From Chara braunii (Eukaryota > Streptophyta > Charophyceae > Charales > Characeae), in assembly GCA_003427395.1 (NCBI GenBank), contig BFEA01000021.1:2701576-2728597 (forward strand): a stretch of 27,022 bases of DNA. Direction: 5' to 3'. A program made the translations under genes and the position numbers. Shown here piece by piece: positions 8,659 through 16,876 of the stretch. The notes below the pieces were generated by a model. It was given only the letters and a program-made list of their open reading frames with translations. It was not told the DNA's origin and did not search any database. Position 1 is the stretch's first letter; each line of letters starts with the position of its first letter.

Positions 8659-9275
8659 CTAGATCTGACACCCAGTTACATTGAAAAACCAGCTAAAAAA
8701 AAAAAAAAGAGCTTAACTTGCTGCTTAAGCCTTAAGAGTCTTAAGACCATTTGATTCCTTTCCCTGCTTCCCTTCGTCGTAGACAGGAATTCAATGAGCG
8801 GTGGGTGCACCGTGTGATATGACATAGTTCTCTCATTTGGCAAAGTGTTAGAACTTAGAAGCTCTGCGAGAAAGCTCAAAGACCACCAACGTCTCTCATT
8901 TTCACGTCCTGGTCCAGTTGAAGGACCTGGAACTAAGAGTGGACCAGGACGTGTCCAAAAAAAAAAAAAAAAAAAACTAATGATCAGGACAGAGTTTGTG
9001 GCAAACCAATGTGAAACAACAAAATATGAATACGGATAACAGATATCACCCCCCCGTAGTGACGCTGGTCGGGCTGTCAAAAACAAAAGAAGAAAAAAAA
9101 AAGATCATCGCTGTTAAACTGTCAGAGTGTTTTTTGGCCGGTCTTCTTCGTCCGATGCGGCCCCATATACGCTGCAGGACTTTTGGGGCTCAGGATCAGG
9201 ACCCCAAAAAAGAATTGGTTGGTGGCACCAGCGAAAATCAAACGATTTGTTGGCTGTGCGTGTTAGGGAAAAAAC
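8657..9275. other. Intergenic, with poly(A) runs and one hairpin
   Basis: No recognisable gene. A-runs lie at about 8694-8708 and 9094-9103, and the hairpin plus poly(A) at 8903-8976 is listed separately. Frames crossing the region are short and uncharacteristic. Confidence 0.45.
8903..8976 (+). repeat. 14-bp perfect hairpin followed by poly(A); possible retroposon 3' end
   Basis: Arms 8903-8916 (cacgtcctggtcca) and 8940-8953 are exact reverse complements with a 23-nt loop. Three bases later comes a run of about 20 A (8957-8976). The order stem-loop then poly(A) is the same as at the minus-strand end of LINE copy A, though the sequences differ. The 5' extent is unknown. Confidence 0.6.
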
Positions 9276-9287
9276 AAGGCGTGTAAA

Positions 9288-9341
<54 letters not shown>

Positions 9342-9344
9342 GTG
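9276..9344 (+). mobile_element. Poly(A) insertion flanked by aaggcgtg
   Basis: An A-run of about 47 (9292-9338) is preceded within 20 bases by aaggcgtg (9276-9283) and followed immediately by the same word (9337-9344). This looks like an insertion consisting of almost nothing but a poly(A) tail between short target-site duplications. Two of the eight matching bases are A and could be chance next to the run. Confidence 0.4.
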
Positions 9345-9414
9345 CACTGGAAACTGGCATCAGCAAAAAGAGGCTCGCAAGTACTAGTGGTTTAAGTTCT
9401 CCTACCATTTGGGA

Positions 9415-9672
9415 GAATAGATCCCCTCCTCTCCTCCCTGCTTTCCTCCCTCTGTTCCTTGTTGTCCTTCCCCTCCTACACCTCCTCTCCTCCCTCCTCC
9501 GCTCCCTCCTCTCCCCCTTGCTCTCCTCCCTCCTCCCCTCCTGATCTCCTGTCCCCCCTCCTCCCCGCTCTCGTCTCCTCCCTCCTTCCCTCCCTCTTTC
9601 CCTTCATTCCGCCTCCCTTCTCTCCTCTACTCCCTCCTTCCTCTCTCCTTCCTCTCCTCCCACACATTCACT
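9415..9672. repeat. Polypyrimidine (C/T) tract of about 250 bp
   Basis: Nearly pure C/T on the plus strand, built of irregular ctcc, cctc and ttcc words with rare A or G. The Ser/Pro/Leu-rich and Gly/Glu/Arg-rich open frames across it on the two strands are composition artefacts. It lies about 340 bp beyond the 3' end of TAF7; such tracts can form triplex DNA. Confidence 0.85.
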
Positions 9673-10011
9673 TCTCTACACGTGAGCTTGGAGAAAAGGG
9701 GCGCAGACACCGGATCTTCACATTTGGCATCTCACCAAGTTATTAACAGCTAGAAGCCATGCTCAATCAGGGAAACAATCAAGACATTCAAATGAAAAAC
9801 AAACTACGCCAACGACCCAAGTACCCAAATTCATGCTGCGAAATGCAAGGCACAAAATGAAGTATTCTTGGGTTAGCTGTGATGCGCGCACGAAAAAAAA
9901 AGGTACCACCATACTCAGGCATACTGAAGGACAGCCTCCAAACCTCATGTGTAGGGCAATCAATCAAACGCACGAAAGCTGGAAGCAGAATACACAAAAA
10001 GAAGAACAATC
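9673..10011. other. 3' flank of TAF7
   Basis: AT-rich sequence downstream of the TAF7 stop codon, presumably holding its 3' UTR and polyadenylation site. No canonical AATAAA stands out on the minus strand, and there is no poly(A) scar of the kind expected beside a retrogene. Confidence 0.4.
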
Positions 10012-10764
10012 TTATTCCGCATAGCCATCCATCAAGTCATCATCATCATCTTCATCATCTTCATCATCGGAGTAGTCGCTCAATGGCGACTTCTTTTCAC
10101 CCTCTCTCCCCTGCGCCGCTTGCTTCAGCCCTGCCTCTACACCCCCTCCGCCACCGCCACCACCACCAACGCCAACTCCTTGCTTACCCGCCCTTGTCGA
10201 CTGACCTGTCGCAAGACCGCCCTGCTGAGCATCATGATCTGCTGCCTCTTCTCCCCCAACTCCACCCACTTCGCCTTCCTCCTTGTCGTCGTCCGCTTCC
10301 TCTTCGTGCTCTACTACCTCCATCTCCACGTCCCTAACTGTTCCACCCTGCAAGATGTTCATTAGGTCATTCTCCACACTGCTCACAAGAGCTGGATTCA
10401 ACTCCGGGTCGCGCCGAAACCGCCGCCTTCGCACATCGCGGAAAGGCGGCGTTACGCCATGCCTGTGCTCAGGGCCTTCAATCGGTTCCAGGCCTGGCTC
10501 GCGAACCAGAATCATCTGCCCTATATCTCCCGTCTTCACGAGATTGGTGTCGTCGTACGTTTTGTAGGATTCAACGACACAAGGGAGATCAAGCAGAGAC
10601 ACAGGGAATCTGTCCTCCCCGATGACAAAATACCCATTGCGCCCCTCTTCTTCAAATGAGAGATTAATAGGCCCATCCGACGCTCCAGAGGGGTCTTCAT
10701 TCAGAGCTCTCTCTATCCTCTCTGCGACGGAAGGCGGCACTCGCAGAATGAATTGTTCTTCCAT
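10012..10764 (-). CDS. TAF7: TFIID subunit TAF7 (TAFII55 family)
   Basis: A 250-residue protein encoded without introns. TAF7 is a subunit of the general transcription factor TFIID in the nucleus; with TAF1 it helps control promoter recognition and acetyltransferase activity. Residues 1 to about 140 match the TAFII55 N-terminal domain: the opening MEEQFILRVPPSVAERI, the LDLPCVVESYKTYDD segment, TGDIGQMILVREP, and the RHGVTPPFRDVRRRRFRR motif followed by a helix ending LMNILQGGTV. The rest is an acidic, Gly-rich, low-complexity tail ending DDDDDLMDGYAE, as is common in plant TAF7. Length is close to land-plant TAF7. The start codon at 10762-10764 has A at -3 and G at +4. The N-terminal wording is close to the land-plant form, which places the organism among streptophytes. 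The nearest convincing gene is RRP5, over 6 kb away on the same strand. Confidence 0.95.
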   Translation of the reverse strand: MEEQFILRVPPSVAERIERALNEDPSGASDGPINLSFEEEGRNGYFVIGEDRFPVSLLDLPCVVESYKTYDDTNLVKTGDIGQMILVREPGLEPIEGPEHRHGVTPPFRDVRRRRFRRDPELNPALVSSVENDLMNILQGGTVRDVEMEVVEHEEEADDDKEEGEVGGVGGEEAADHDAQQGGLATGQSTRAGKQGVGVGGGGGGGGGVEAGLKQAAQGREGEKKSPLSDYSDDEDDEDDDDDLMDGYAE

Positions 10765-11043
10765 GCTGTGTGTGTACTACAACAGAACTCATACAGCAAG
10801 ACCGCGCGCCTAAGCAACTTCCGCTGCAACCAACAGAAGAACAGGTGTCAGTGCAGAAACAACAGAAGATGCCCCCAACAAAAGCCTCTCCCCTTTTTTT
10901 TTCTCAATTAAAAACAACCTTCTTTTTGCAGCAAACCAGAAAAAAACATAACTTCAAACACGCTTTCTGCTATGCCATCGAAAGCATGCCTTGTCCTTGT
11001 CCTTCCTTGTCCTTGTCTCTTAACCAAAAAACACTGTTACGCT

Positions 11044-11220
11044 CGGCCCTAGCTCTGTTGGTACACCCATGAACTGTTGAAATATGAATCATACCCAACT
11101 TCCAAACCAGATGCCGTCAGATTAACCGAATAACATATTTGAATATTTGAATTATATTTCTGAATTACCTAGCGCAGGTCAGTCAGTTCAATGATGATAT
11201 CTAAACACCGTCGCCCTTTT
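11044..11220 (+). mobile_element. tRNA-derived SINE, copy 1
   Basis: Similar along its length to 25467-25590: shared landmarks in order are the ggccctagctctgttggtacaccc head, gaactgttgaaat, ccagatg, ctgaattacct and a tatct..cgtcg.cctt end. The head carries a box A-like motif. The box B region is more decayed than in copy 2, and the middle holds an AT-rich expansion near 11135-11160. Like copy 2 it runs directly into a homopurine/homopyrimidine tract. Confidence 0.65.
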
Positions 11221-11324
11221 TCTTCTTTTTTTTTCTTCTTTTTTTTTCTTCTTTTTCCTTTTTTTCTTTTTTTTCTTTTTTTTCTTTTTCTTTTTTCTTT
11301 TTTTTCTTTTTTTTTCTTTTTTTT
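11211..11324. repeat. T-rich polypyrimidine tract
   Basis: About 110 bases of T runs broken by single C, at the 3' end of the SINE. The Lys/Glu/Arg-rich minus-strand frame here is an artefact. Confidence 0.9.
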
Positions 11325-11904
11325 ACAGAAGGGATAGGCGTTGGAGTTGACTCGCAGGAATTGGCACGGGTGGAGAGAATGCTTCGACAAGCATCGCAGA
11401 TGAAATCACTGCACAGGACAGAATGAAAATGATAAGAAGAAAAGCAAAAAAAGTTTTAAAACTTAAAAAAAGCATACGCCGTGCACATATCGCATCGAAC
11501 GAAGTAAAGCGCACGTGAGGAAAAAATTGCAAAGAGAACGTCTGACCTCACGTGCGCTTGTCGTTATTACTACCGCCCGTCGTAGTAGTGATGTCCGAAC
11601 AGAAAAAGTTGAACAAGTTAGAAAAAGTTGAAAAACGGAATAAGAGAGTTTTCTTTTTTTGTTTCCTCAAAGAAATGGAGAGAAGTGAACCGACCTCAAA
11701 CCCACTTAGTGGAGATTGTTAAACGTCACACAGAAAGGACTTGAACATTACAAACGCAGAGAGGAGTGCGAGAGGATTTGGAGGAGCAGATAGAAGACCG
11801 AAAAGCGTATCGACGACCGGACCAAAATGGAACTTCGAGAGAAGGTAGTACGAGTACTGGAAGTGCAGCTCCGCTTGTATCAGAATTTCTGCGAGAGATG
11901 ATCT

Positions 11905-11907
<3 letters not shown>
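11325..11907. other. Intergenic; contains the CACGTG hairpin
   Basis: No recognisable gene. The notable structure is the inverted repeat at 11507-11559, listed separately. Short frames on both strands show no domain. Confidence 0.45.
11507..11559. repeat. 14-bp perfect inverted repeat, each arm holding CACGTG
   Basis: Arm 11507-11520 (aagcgcacgtgagg) is exactly reverse-complementary to 11546-11559 with a 25-nt loop. CACGTG is the G-box/E-box core bound by bZIP and bHLH factors, and it is itself palindromic, so the site offers two such cores facing each other. No adjacent gene is evident. Confidence 0.7.

Positions 11908-11962
<55 letters not shown>
11908..11962. repeat. (CT)n followed by (AT)n
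   Basis: A CT dinucleotide run (about 11908-11939) passes directly into TA repeats (about 11939-11962) at the edge of element copy C. Confidence 0.92.
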
Positions 11963-12038
11963 CGTCAAATAGAACTGGCCGGTAAACCGTAGGCAGAGAG
12001 GGAGAAGAGGACAACAAATGAGGGGCTGTGACAAACTG

Positions 12039-12040
<2 letters not shown>
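11963..12040 (-). mobile_element. (TA)n-flanked repeat, copy C (5'-truncated)
   Basis: A 78-bp unit nearly identical to the low-coordinate ends of copies A and B, flanked by TA repeats on both sides (11939-11962 and 12041-12070). On the minus strand it starts at AACAG inside the ribozyme core, so CTGATGA and stem II are absent. One substitution (actggcc for actgccc) breaks a pair of the conserved stem-loop. Confidence 0.8.
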
Positions 12041-12073
<33 letters not shown>

Positions 12074-12225
12074 CACATCACTACAAACTAAAAGAGCGCA
12101 CTTTGCGGAACAAAGAATAAAAGCAAAAAACGGGCACAATGATAACATGCAAAAATAAACACAAAAAGAAAAAACAAGGGCAGATTGAAACCATTAAATT
12201 TCTCATTCTTCTTTGAACTCCACCT

Positions 12226-12330
12226 CCACTGTGCCTCTCACGTGCAAGGCTCGCCACGTTGATGAAGTTGAGCGCGAGCTGCCCCCATCCCCGTATGCCA
12301 TAACAGCCCACTTGCACGCTGTGAGAGAGG
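12226..12330 (-). repeat. Dispersed repeat or exon-like block, copy 1
   Basis: On the minus strand this block, beginning gtgcaagtgggctgttatgg after a pyrimidine-rich stretch ending CACAG, closely matches 25250-25345 on the plus strand. The frame here is open and reads VQVGCYGIRGWGQLALNF then INVASLARERH. The other copy keeps the same peptide wording but needs a one-base shift. The CT-rich run and AG before it resemble a splice acceptor, so a 3' exon is possible. It lies just downstream of the RING-like frame. Function unknown. Confidence 0.55.
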
Positions 12331-12367
12331 CAGAGTGAAGGGGAAGGTGTTAAACACAGGGAAAAGC

Positions 12368-12685
12368 TCAAGAATGAGGCTGTCCTTGACGACAGAAAGG
12401 ACACACATTGTAAGGATGGGGTGGATGAGCGCATGGAAGACCTAACTGAGCATTCTCAAAACAACAACTGCCACGACGGCTGGCATGAAGCATGCCAACC
12501 ATACATTCCTGACAAATAGCATGTCTATTGCAGGCCAGAATAAAGGAAGAGCGCCCCCCACAAAAGAGCATGCATTCAGCATAGCGTCCGTGGCCACAAA
12601 ATGGACATATAGTGTCCGGATGAGGAGGGTGCCTGCAGTCAGGAACAGAGGGACAATCCTGTACACACATGGATGCAGAAACCAT
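12368..12685 (-). CDS. RING-HC-like small Cys-rich protein, possibly partial exon
   Basis: A 105-codon frame from an ATG at 12683-12685 to a stop at 12368. Cysteines and histidine follow the RING-HC pattern: C27-x2-C30, then C52-x2-H55-x2-C58-x2-C61, then C95-x2-C98. RING domains bind two zinc ions and usually act as E3 ubiquitin ligases by recruiting an E2; that role is inferred. A motif C-x-HPPHP-x3-CPFC occurs twice, at residues 17-30 and 85-98. The frame stays open upstream into a (CA)n tract, so the true 5' boundary is uncertain; an AG splice acceptor at about 12659 is one alternative start. No transcript evidence or clear partner exons are visible, and the copy may be broken. Confidence 0.5.
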   Translation of the reverse strand: MVSASMCVQDCPSVPDCRHPPHPDTICPFCGHGRYAECMLFCGGRSSFILACNRHAICQECMVGMLHASRRGSCCFENAQLGLPCAHPPHPYNVCPFCRQGQPHS

Positions 12686-12748
12686 CTCGTGGTAGTGATT
12701 GTGACAAAGATGATGGCGAGTACACCCAAGTGCAATATATATATCTAT

Positions 12749-12751
<3 letters not shown>

Positions 12752-12820
<69 letters not shown>
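12752..12820. repeat. (GT)n microsatellite, about 34 units
   Basis: Pure GT run followed by gcgcgc. It adjoins the upstream side of the RING-like frame and creates false Thr-His and Val-Cys repeat frames. Confidence 0.95.
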
Positions 12821-12826
<6 letters not shown>

Positions 12827-13079
12827 CTGACTCTCCCATCTGTCTCCCGTAATACATTGGGACAGCTCCCAACCAAGGCCATTTTGCGGAAGACAGAGAG
12901 GAAGACGAACAAACACCCGGCCTTACACTATCAGAAAAAAAAAGTGAAAAGCCAAAACTTGGATGCATATTTCCACCTTCTGCCAAAGCGAGCAAGCAAT
13001 TGAGAGAGCGACAGAGGGGGGAAGGTACGAGGAGAGATCAGAAGGGCAGAGAGAGGGAAAACAAGGAATCAGGAAGCGA

Positions 13080-13087
<8 letters not shown>

Positions 13088-13146
<59 letters not shown>
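13088..13146. repeat. (GA)n microsatellite, about 29 units
   Basis: Pure AG/GA run preceded by cgcgcgcg. Open frames across it (Arg-Glu or Ser-Leu repeats) are artefacts. Confidence 0.95.
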
Positions 13147-13149
<3 letters not shown>

Positions 13150-13150
<1 letters not shown>

Positions 13151-14010
13151 CAGGTCTTTGAGAAAGAGAAGGACAAGACAGAGTGGGAGAGAGGGACGGG
13201 CGGGAAAGAGAAAGACCGAGAGCAAAGCAGTTCACGAGATGCAGTGGGAGTTACCAGGCATAAGACGGAGGAGCGCGGGAAATAAAACAGAATTCATGCA
13301 CAAGATGGGCAGTTCTTAAATTGCAACACACATCTTGGGATGTACAACAAAATCCCTGTCTGGATGTTGAACTGTTAAGCCGTGCTCCAGATCGCCTTTG
13401 GGAATTTGTTGCTATGTCTCAGTGGAAGAACATAGCTGCTATGTATAAGACAAAACTCACACGGGTTACTCGGTAGAGGACGGGAAAACAATATTTAGTA
13501 TTATTTAAATTTATTTTCCTGTCTCAGATCGCCTTTGGGAATTGGAGATGAGAGCAAATGGGCAGTCCTGTCTCAGCCCGCATTTGTGAAATTCCAGATA
13601 AGAGCAAATGCGCAATTTTAATAAGAAGGAAAAAATACTAAAATCGTAAAAATACATGATCCCGGTGAGGGGCGACAGTCACAACAAGATGTTTGAAAAA
13701 TACATTCCTTCATGATTTTCATGTAGTCTCCCCTCGCAGTTTCAACGCGGAATGGATGTTCGACGACTACCTCCATAATGACTTTCCTCATTTCATGTTG
13801 TCTGCCTCTGAACACAGAAGTGACAGAACAGATCTTTCAAGACGGACTTGATACTGATGATTTGAAATTTGAATGGAGCTCTCAGGGTGCTTCTGGCTAG
13901 TCCAAGTTTGGTCTGTTCTTCCAGATAGATGTAGCAGCAGGGCTTAGTAAATCCGCGTTTGAAGGCAACTGCTGCCCCCTGCACCGTATCTCCCGCCTGC
14001 CCGCCCCCCC
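13150..14010. other. Unassigned sequence with short diverged repeats
   Basis: No recognised gene. The minus-strand stretch 13990-13618 stays fairly open in pieces (one reads RKVIMEVVVEHPFRVETARG) and could be exon-like, but no domain was identified. A phrase close to cagatcgcctttgggaatt occurs at about 13390 and again in the tandem repeat at 13517-13614. Confidence 0.4.
13517..13614. repeat. 49-bp diverged tandem duplication
   Basis: Units 13517-13565 and 13566-13614 both begin tcctgtctcag and end with a variant of gagcaaatg(g/c)gca. They differ at several positions, so this duplication is older than the perfect ones near 6.2-7.0 kb. Confidence 0.8.
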
Positions 14011-14013
<3 letters not shown>

Positions 14014-14089
<76 letters not shown>

Positions 14090-14098
14090 CCCCCCCCC
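14014..14098. repeat. (CT)n microsatellite followed by a C-run
   Basis: About 37 CT units, then roughly 12 C, then cacccaccc words leading into the CA-rich block. Confidence 0.95.
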
Positions 14099-14194
14099 AC
14101 CCACCCACCCACCGACCCACCACCCAGCCACGCACATACGCAGACACACAGACAGACAGACACACACATACACACACACACACAGACGTGATAC

Positions 14195-14226
<32 letters not shown>

Positions 14227-14420
14227 GGGGGCACACACACACATACACAGACACATAGACACACCTATAGACATACACACACATACACACACACATACAC
14301 ACACACACACACGGGCACACACACACATATACAGACACAAAGACAGACAGACATACAAACACAGACACAAACAGACAGACACACACACACACACAGACAC
14401 ACACACAAACATGTGACATG

Positions 14421-14451
<31 letters not shown>

Positions 14452-14530
14452 ACACTCACACATACACACATCGCGCCTCGCTCCCCTTCAGTCTAGCACA
14501 GTCATACTTTTTTGAGTGTATAGTGAATAT

Positions 14531-14571
<41 letters not shown>

Positions 14572-15088
14572 TTCACACACACATATGCACACACACACAC
14601 ACATACACACAAACACAAAGATAGACTAACATAGACACACACACACACATATGACACGCACACACACATAGACACACGGGGGCACACACACACATACACA
14701 CACACACACGTGACATGCACATGCACACACACACACACATACACACACATACGCATCCACACACACGGGCTTTTGCGTGTGGTGCACACAAACACACATC
14801 GCGCCTCGCTCTTCTCCAGTCTAGCACAATCATACTTTTTTGAGTGTATAGTGAATATGACAGCACACACACACATGCACACACGCACGCACGCACACAC
14901 GCACACACACATACATTCACACACACATATGCACACAAACACATACGCACACACACACAAACACAGAGATAGACAAACACAGACACACACACACACAGAC
15001 ACATGGGGGCACACACACACACATACACACACATACGCACACACACATACGCACACGCACACACGGGGTTTTGCATGTGGTGCAGCAT
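14099..15088. repeat. Compound (CA)n array with a higher-order unit of about 300-330 bp
   Basis: CA-rich sequence broken by agac, ataca and gggg words. A non-CA spacer beginning tcgcgcctcgct and containing cttttttgagtgtatagtga occurs at about 14471-14535 and again at 14799-14865. A second spacer, ttttgc(g/a)tgtggtgca, occurs near 14770 and 15067. This gives a larger tandem unit of CA array plus spacer. All long frames through here are repeat artefacts. Confidence 0.85.
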
Positions 15089-15098
15089 NNNNNNNNNN
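15089..15098. other. Assembly gap (10 N)
   Basis: Ten N inside the CA-rich higher-order repeat. The dinucleotide strand changes from CA-rich on the left to TG-rich on the right, so the true gap size and the join are uncertain. Confidence 0.98.
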
Positions 15099-15194
15099 GG
15101 TGTGTGTGTGCGTTGCTTCTCCACCATAACACGTATGTGTGTGTCTCCGGTTGTTATGGCGGCTGAGACCACGAGGAGGAATAAGAACAACCTA

Positions 15195-15262
15195 GCCCAT
15201 GTGGCTGAACGGTACAGCGCACAACTGCTGAGTAATGGACCCCGATTTGAAGCCTGCTGAAT
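15195..15262 (+). mobile_element. tRNA-like / SINE head
   Basis: Contains a box A-like tggctgaacggt (15202-15213) and a box B-like cgatttgaagcc (15243-15254) about 30 bases apart, as in a tRNA or tRNA-derived SINE. A complete cloverleaf with paired acceptor ends was not found, so a working tRNA gene is unlikely. Confidence 0.35.
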
Positions 15263-15265
15263 GAC

Positions 15266-16876
15266 ATGAGTCGAACAATTTTCCAGGGGCTAACCAGTTC
15301 ATTGATCATATGGCCGTGACACTTTCAAAAAGGACAAAAAAAAAAAAACAGTCAAGAAGAAGGGCACGCCTTGACGTGAAAGCAGGCCTTGTTCCACTAC
15401 ACAGCACTCCACATGTATGTGGACTATGCAGTAGCCCATATACATGTGGCCTGACCCAACAGATTGAATGAACCCGGGCTTCTGCAGCGCCCGATGCATT
15501 TAGAATATTGTGCAGTGGAGAGAGGCCCAACACGAGACCATGATGAGATCTCCTGTTTGACACTATCGTAGTGTGGAAATGTTGTCTTCTTCCTTTGTTT
15601 TTTTTTTCTTCCAGGATTCCTCTTCTGACATTCGCAGTGCGGAAAAGAGAAACGACAACGGAACAAACAGAAAAAAAAAGAGAAATGGAAAAAACAAACG
15701 ACGATGCAACACAGGAAAGAGAAACAGCGACGCAACACAGAGAATTCTGCAACGACTGACACGGTTGGCCTCTCGATGCCCCCGCCGCTCAAGGAGAGCC
15801 GGTTCAATGGCGATGCGTCAAAGGGAATGACCACCTATCTCCGAAAACCTAACACAAAACGTCAACGTGGCGCGCAATTAGGCGTGGGAGAGAAATTGAT
15901 AAAATCACCATCTGCAATAATCACCACCGACAAAATCAAGATCCGACGGCCAAAACAGCAGGAAAACCACAGCCATCGGCGCGCAGCAAAACCCTGCGGC
16001 CCACTGACCGTTGTTATATTGTCTAGACACGGCAATGCTTTCGGTGATGGTGAAATCGCCATACACCGCAACTACAACTCAACTTGCTTCAACTTGCTCA
16101 CTCACACCCTGCCTCCCTCCTCCTCTACATGTTACATAACTCTTGCCTCCCAAGTTCAATCTCTACTGATTCTCAAGGCCACAACTCAAGCTCCCCACAT
16201 TGCGAATGAAAAAGAACAAGCTTCTCTAGCAAAGGACCTCCTCCATCATTTCCTGCGTCCGTTTGGTTCTCGTTCAATCGTATCGTGGCAAAGTGCGATC
16301 ACCGCTATACTCCGAATCCTAACAGTCCAGGAAGGAAAGCAGAAACAACCAAAAGAGGAAAGGAAAAGAATAAGAGGGGAAACAACAGAAAAGGACAACC
16401 ACCATGTATTCGGTCGCAACCCACGAGACAAAACTTCGGTGCATGGTGACATCACCACACACCACAACTACACAATTCGACTTGCTCGCTCACGCACCAA
16501 CTCCCTCCTCAACATGTTACATAACTCTGCAACCCAAATTCAATCTCTCGGCCCGCAACTTAAGTTCCTAGCGTTGCAAACGGAAAGAACAAGCTGCTGG
16601 AGGAGTACAATCACCACTGTACTCCACCAGGGTACCCCCAAATTGAAAGATCTCTCAGGCCGCAGCTTAAGTTTCCCGCACTGCAAACGGAAAGAACAAG
16701 CTGCTGCAGGAGTACAATCACCACTCTACTCCACATCCTACCAGTTTAGGAAAGAAAGTGCAAAGAACCGGGGAAGGAAAGGGGGGGGGGTGGAGAGAGA
16801 AAAGGAAAAGAAAAGAGAGGTGAGCGAAAAAAAAAAAAGAAGGAAAAACAAAAGAGGACAGCAACTGCGTGTTCTG
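15266..16876. other. 3' flank of RRP5 with diverged tandem repeats; no credible gene
   Basis: A plus-strand frame of 472 codons (15704-17122) runs through here but has no domain, is Lys/Arg/Ser/Thr-rich, carries the DNA repeats listed at 16030-16760, and ends antisense to the RRP5 C-terminus. I treat it as chance. The region should contain the RRP5 3' UTR. A-rich runs near 16830 are on the plus strand, so they are not a poly(A) scar for a minus-strand retrogene. Confidence 0.5.
16030..16760. repeat. Diverged repeats downstream of RRP5
   Basis: The block at about 16030-16345 resembles 16435-16760 (shared words such as caccacaactaca, cttgctc.ctcac, atgttacataactct and attcaatctct). Inside the second block, a unit of about 77 bp containing gcaaacggaaagaacaagct occurs at 16550-16627 and 16658-16734, period about 107. 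Confidence 0.65.

Noticed and set aside
10012-10764. TAF7 as a retrogene
   Set aside because: The gene is intronless, but no poly(A) remnant or flanking duplication is visible. The idea is kept only as a question.
12485-13003. Frames with Val-Cys or Thr-His repeats
   Set aside because: Produced by translating the (GT)n microsatellite; no conserved sequence besides the RING-like part on the other strand.
13793-15190. Long Val-Cys, Arg-Glu and Thr-His frames on both strands
   Set aside because: All come from (CA)n, (CT)n and related arrays; some even cross the N gap.
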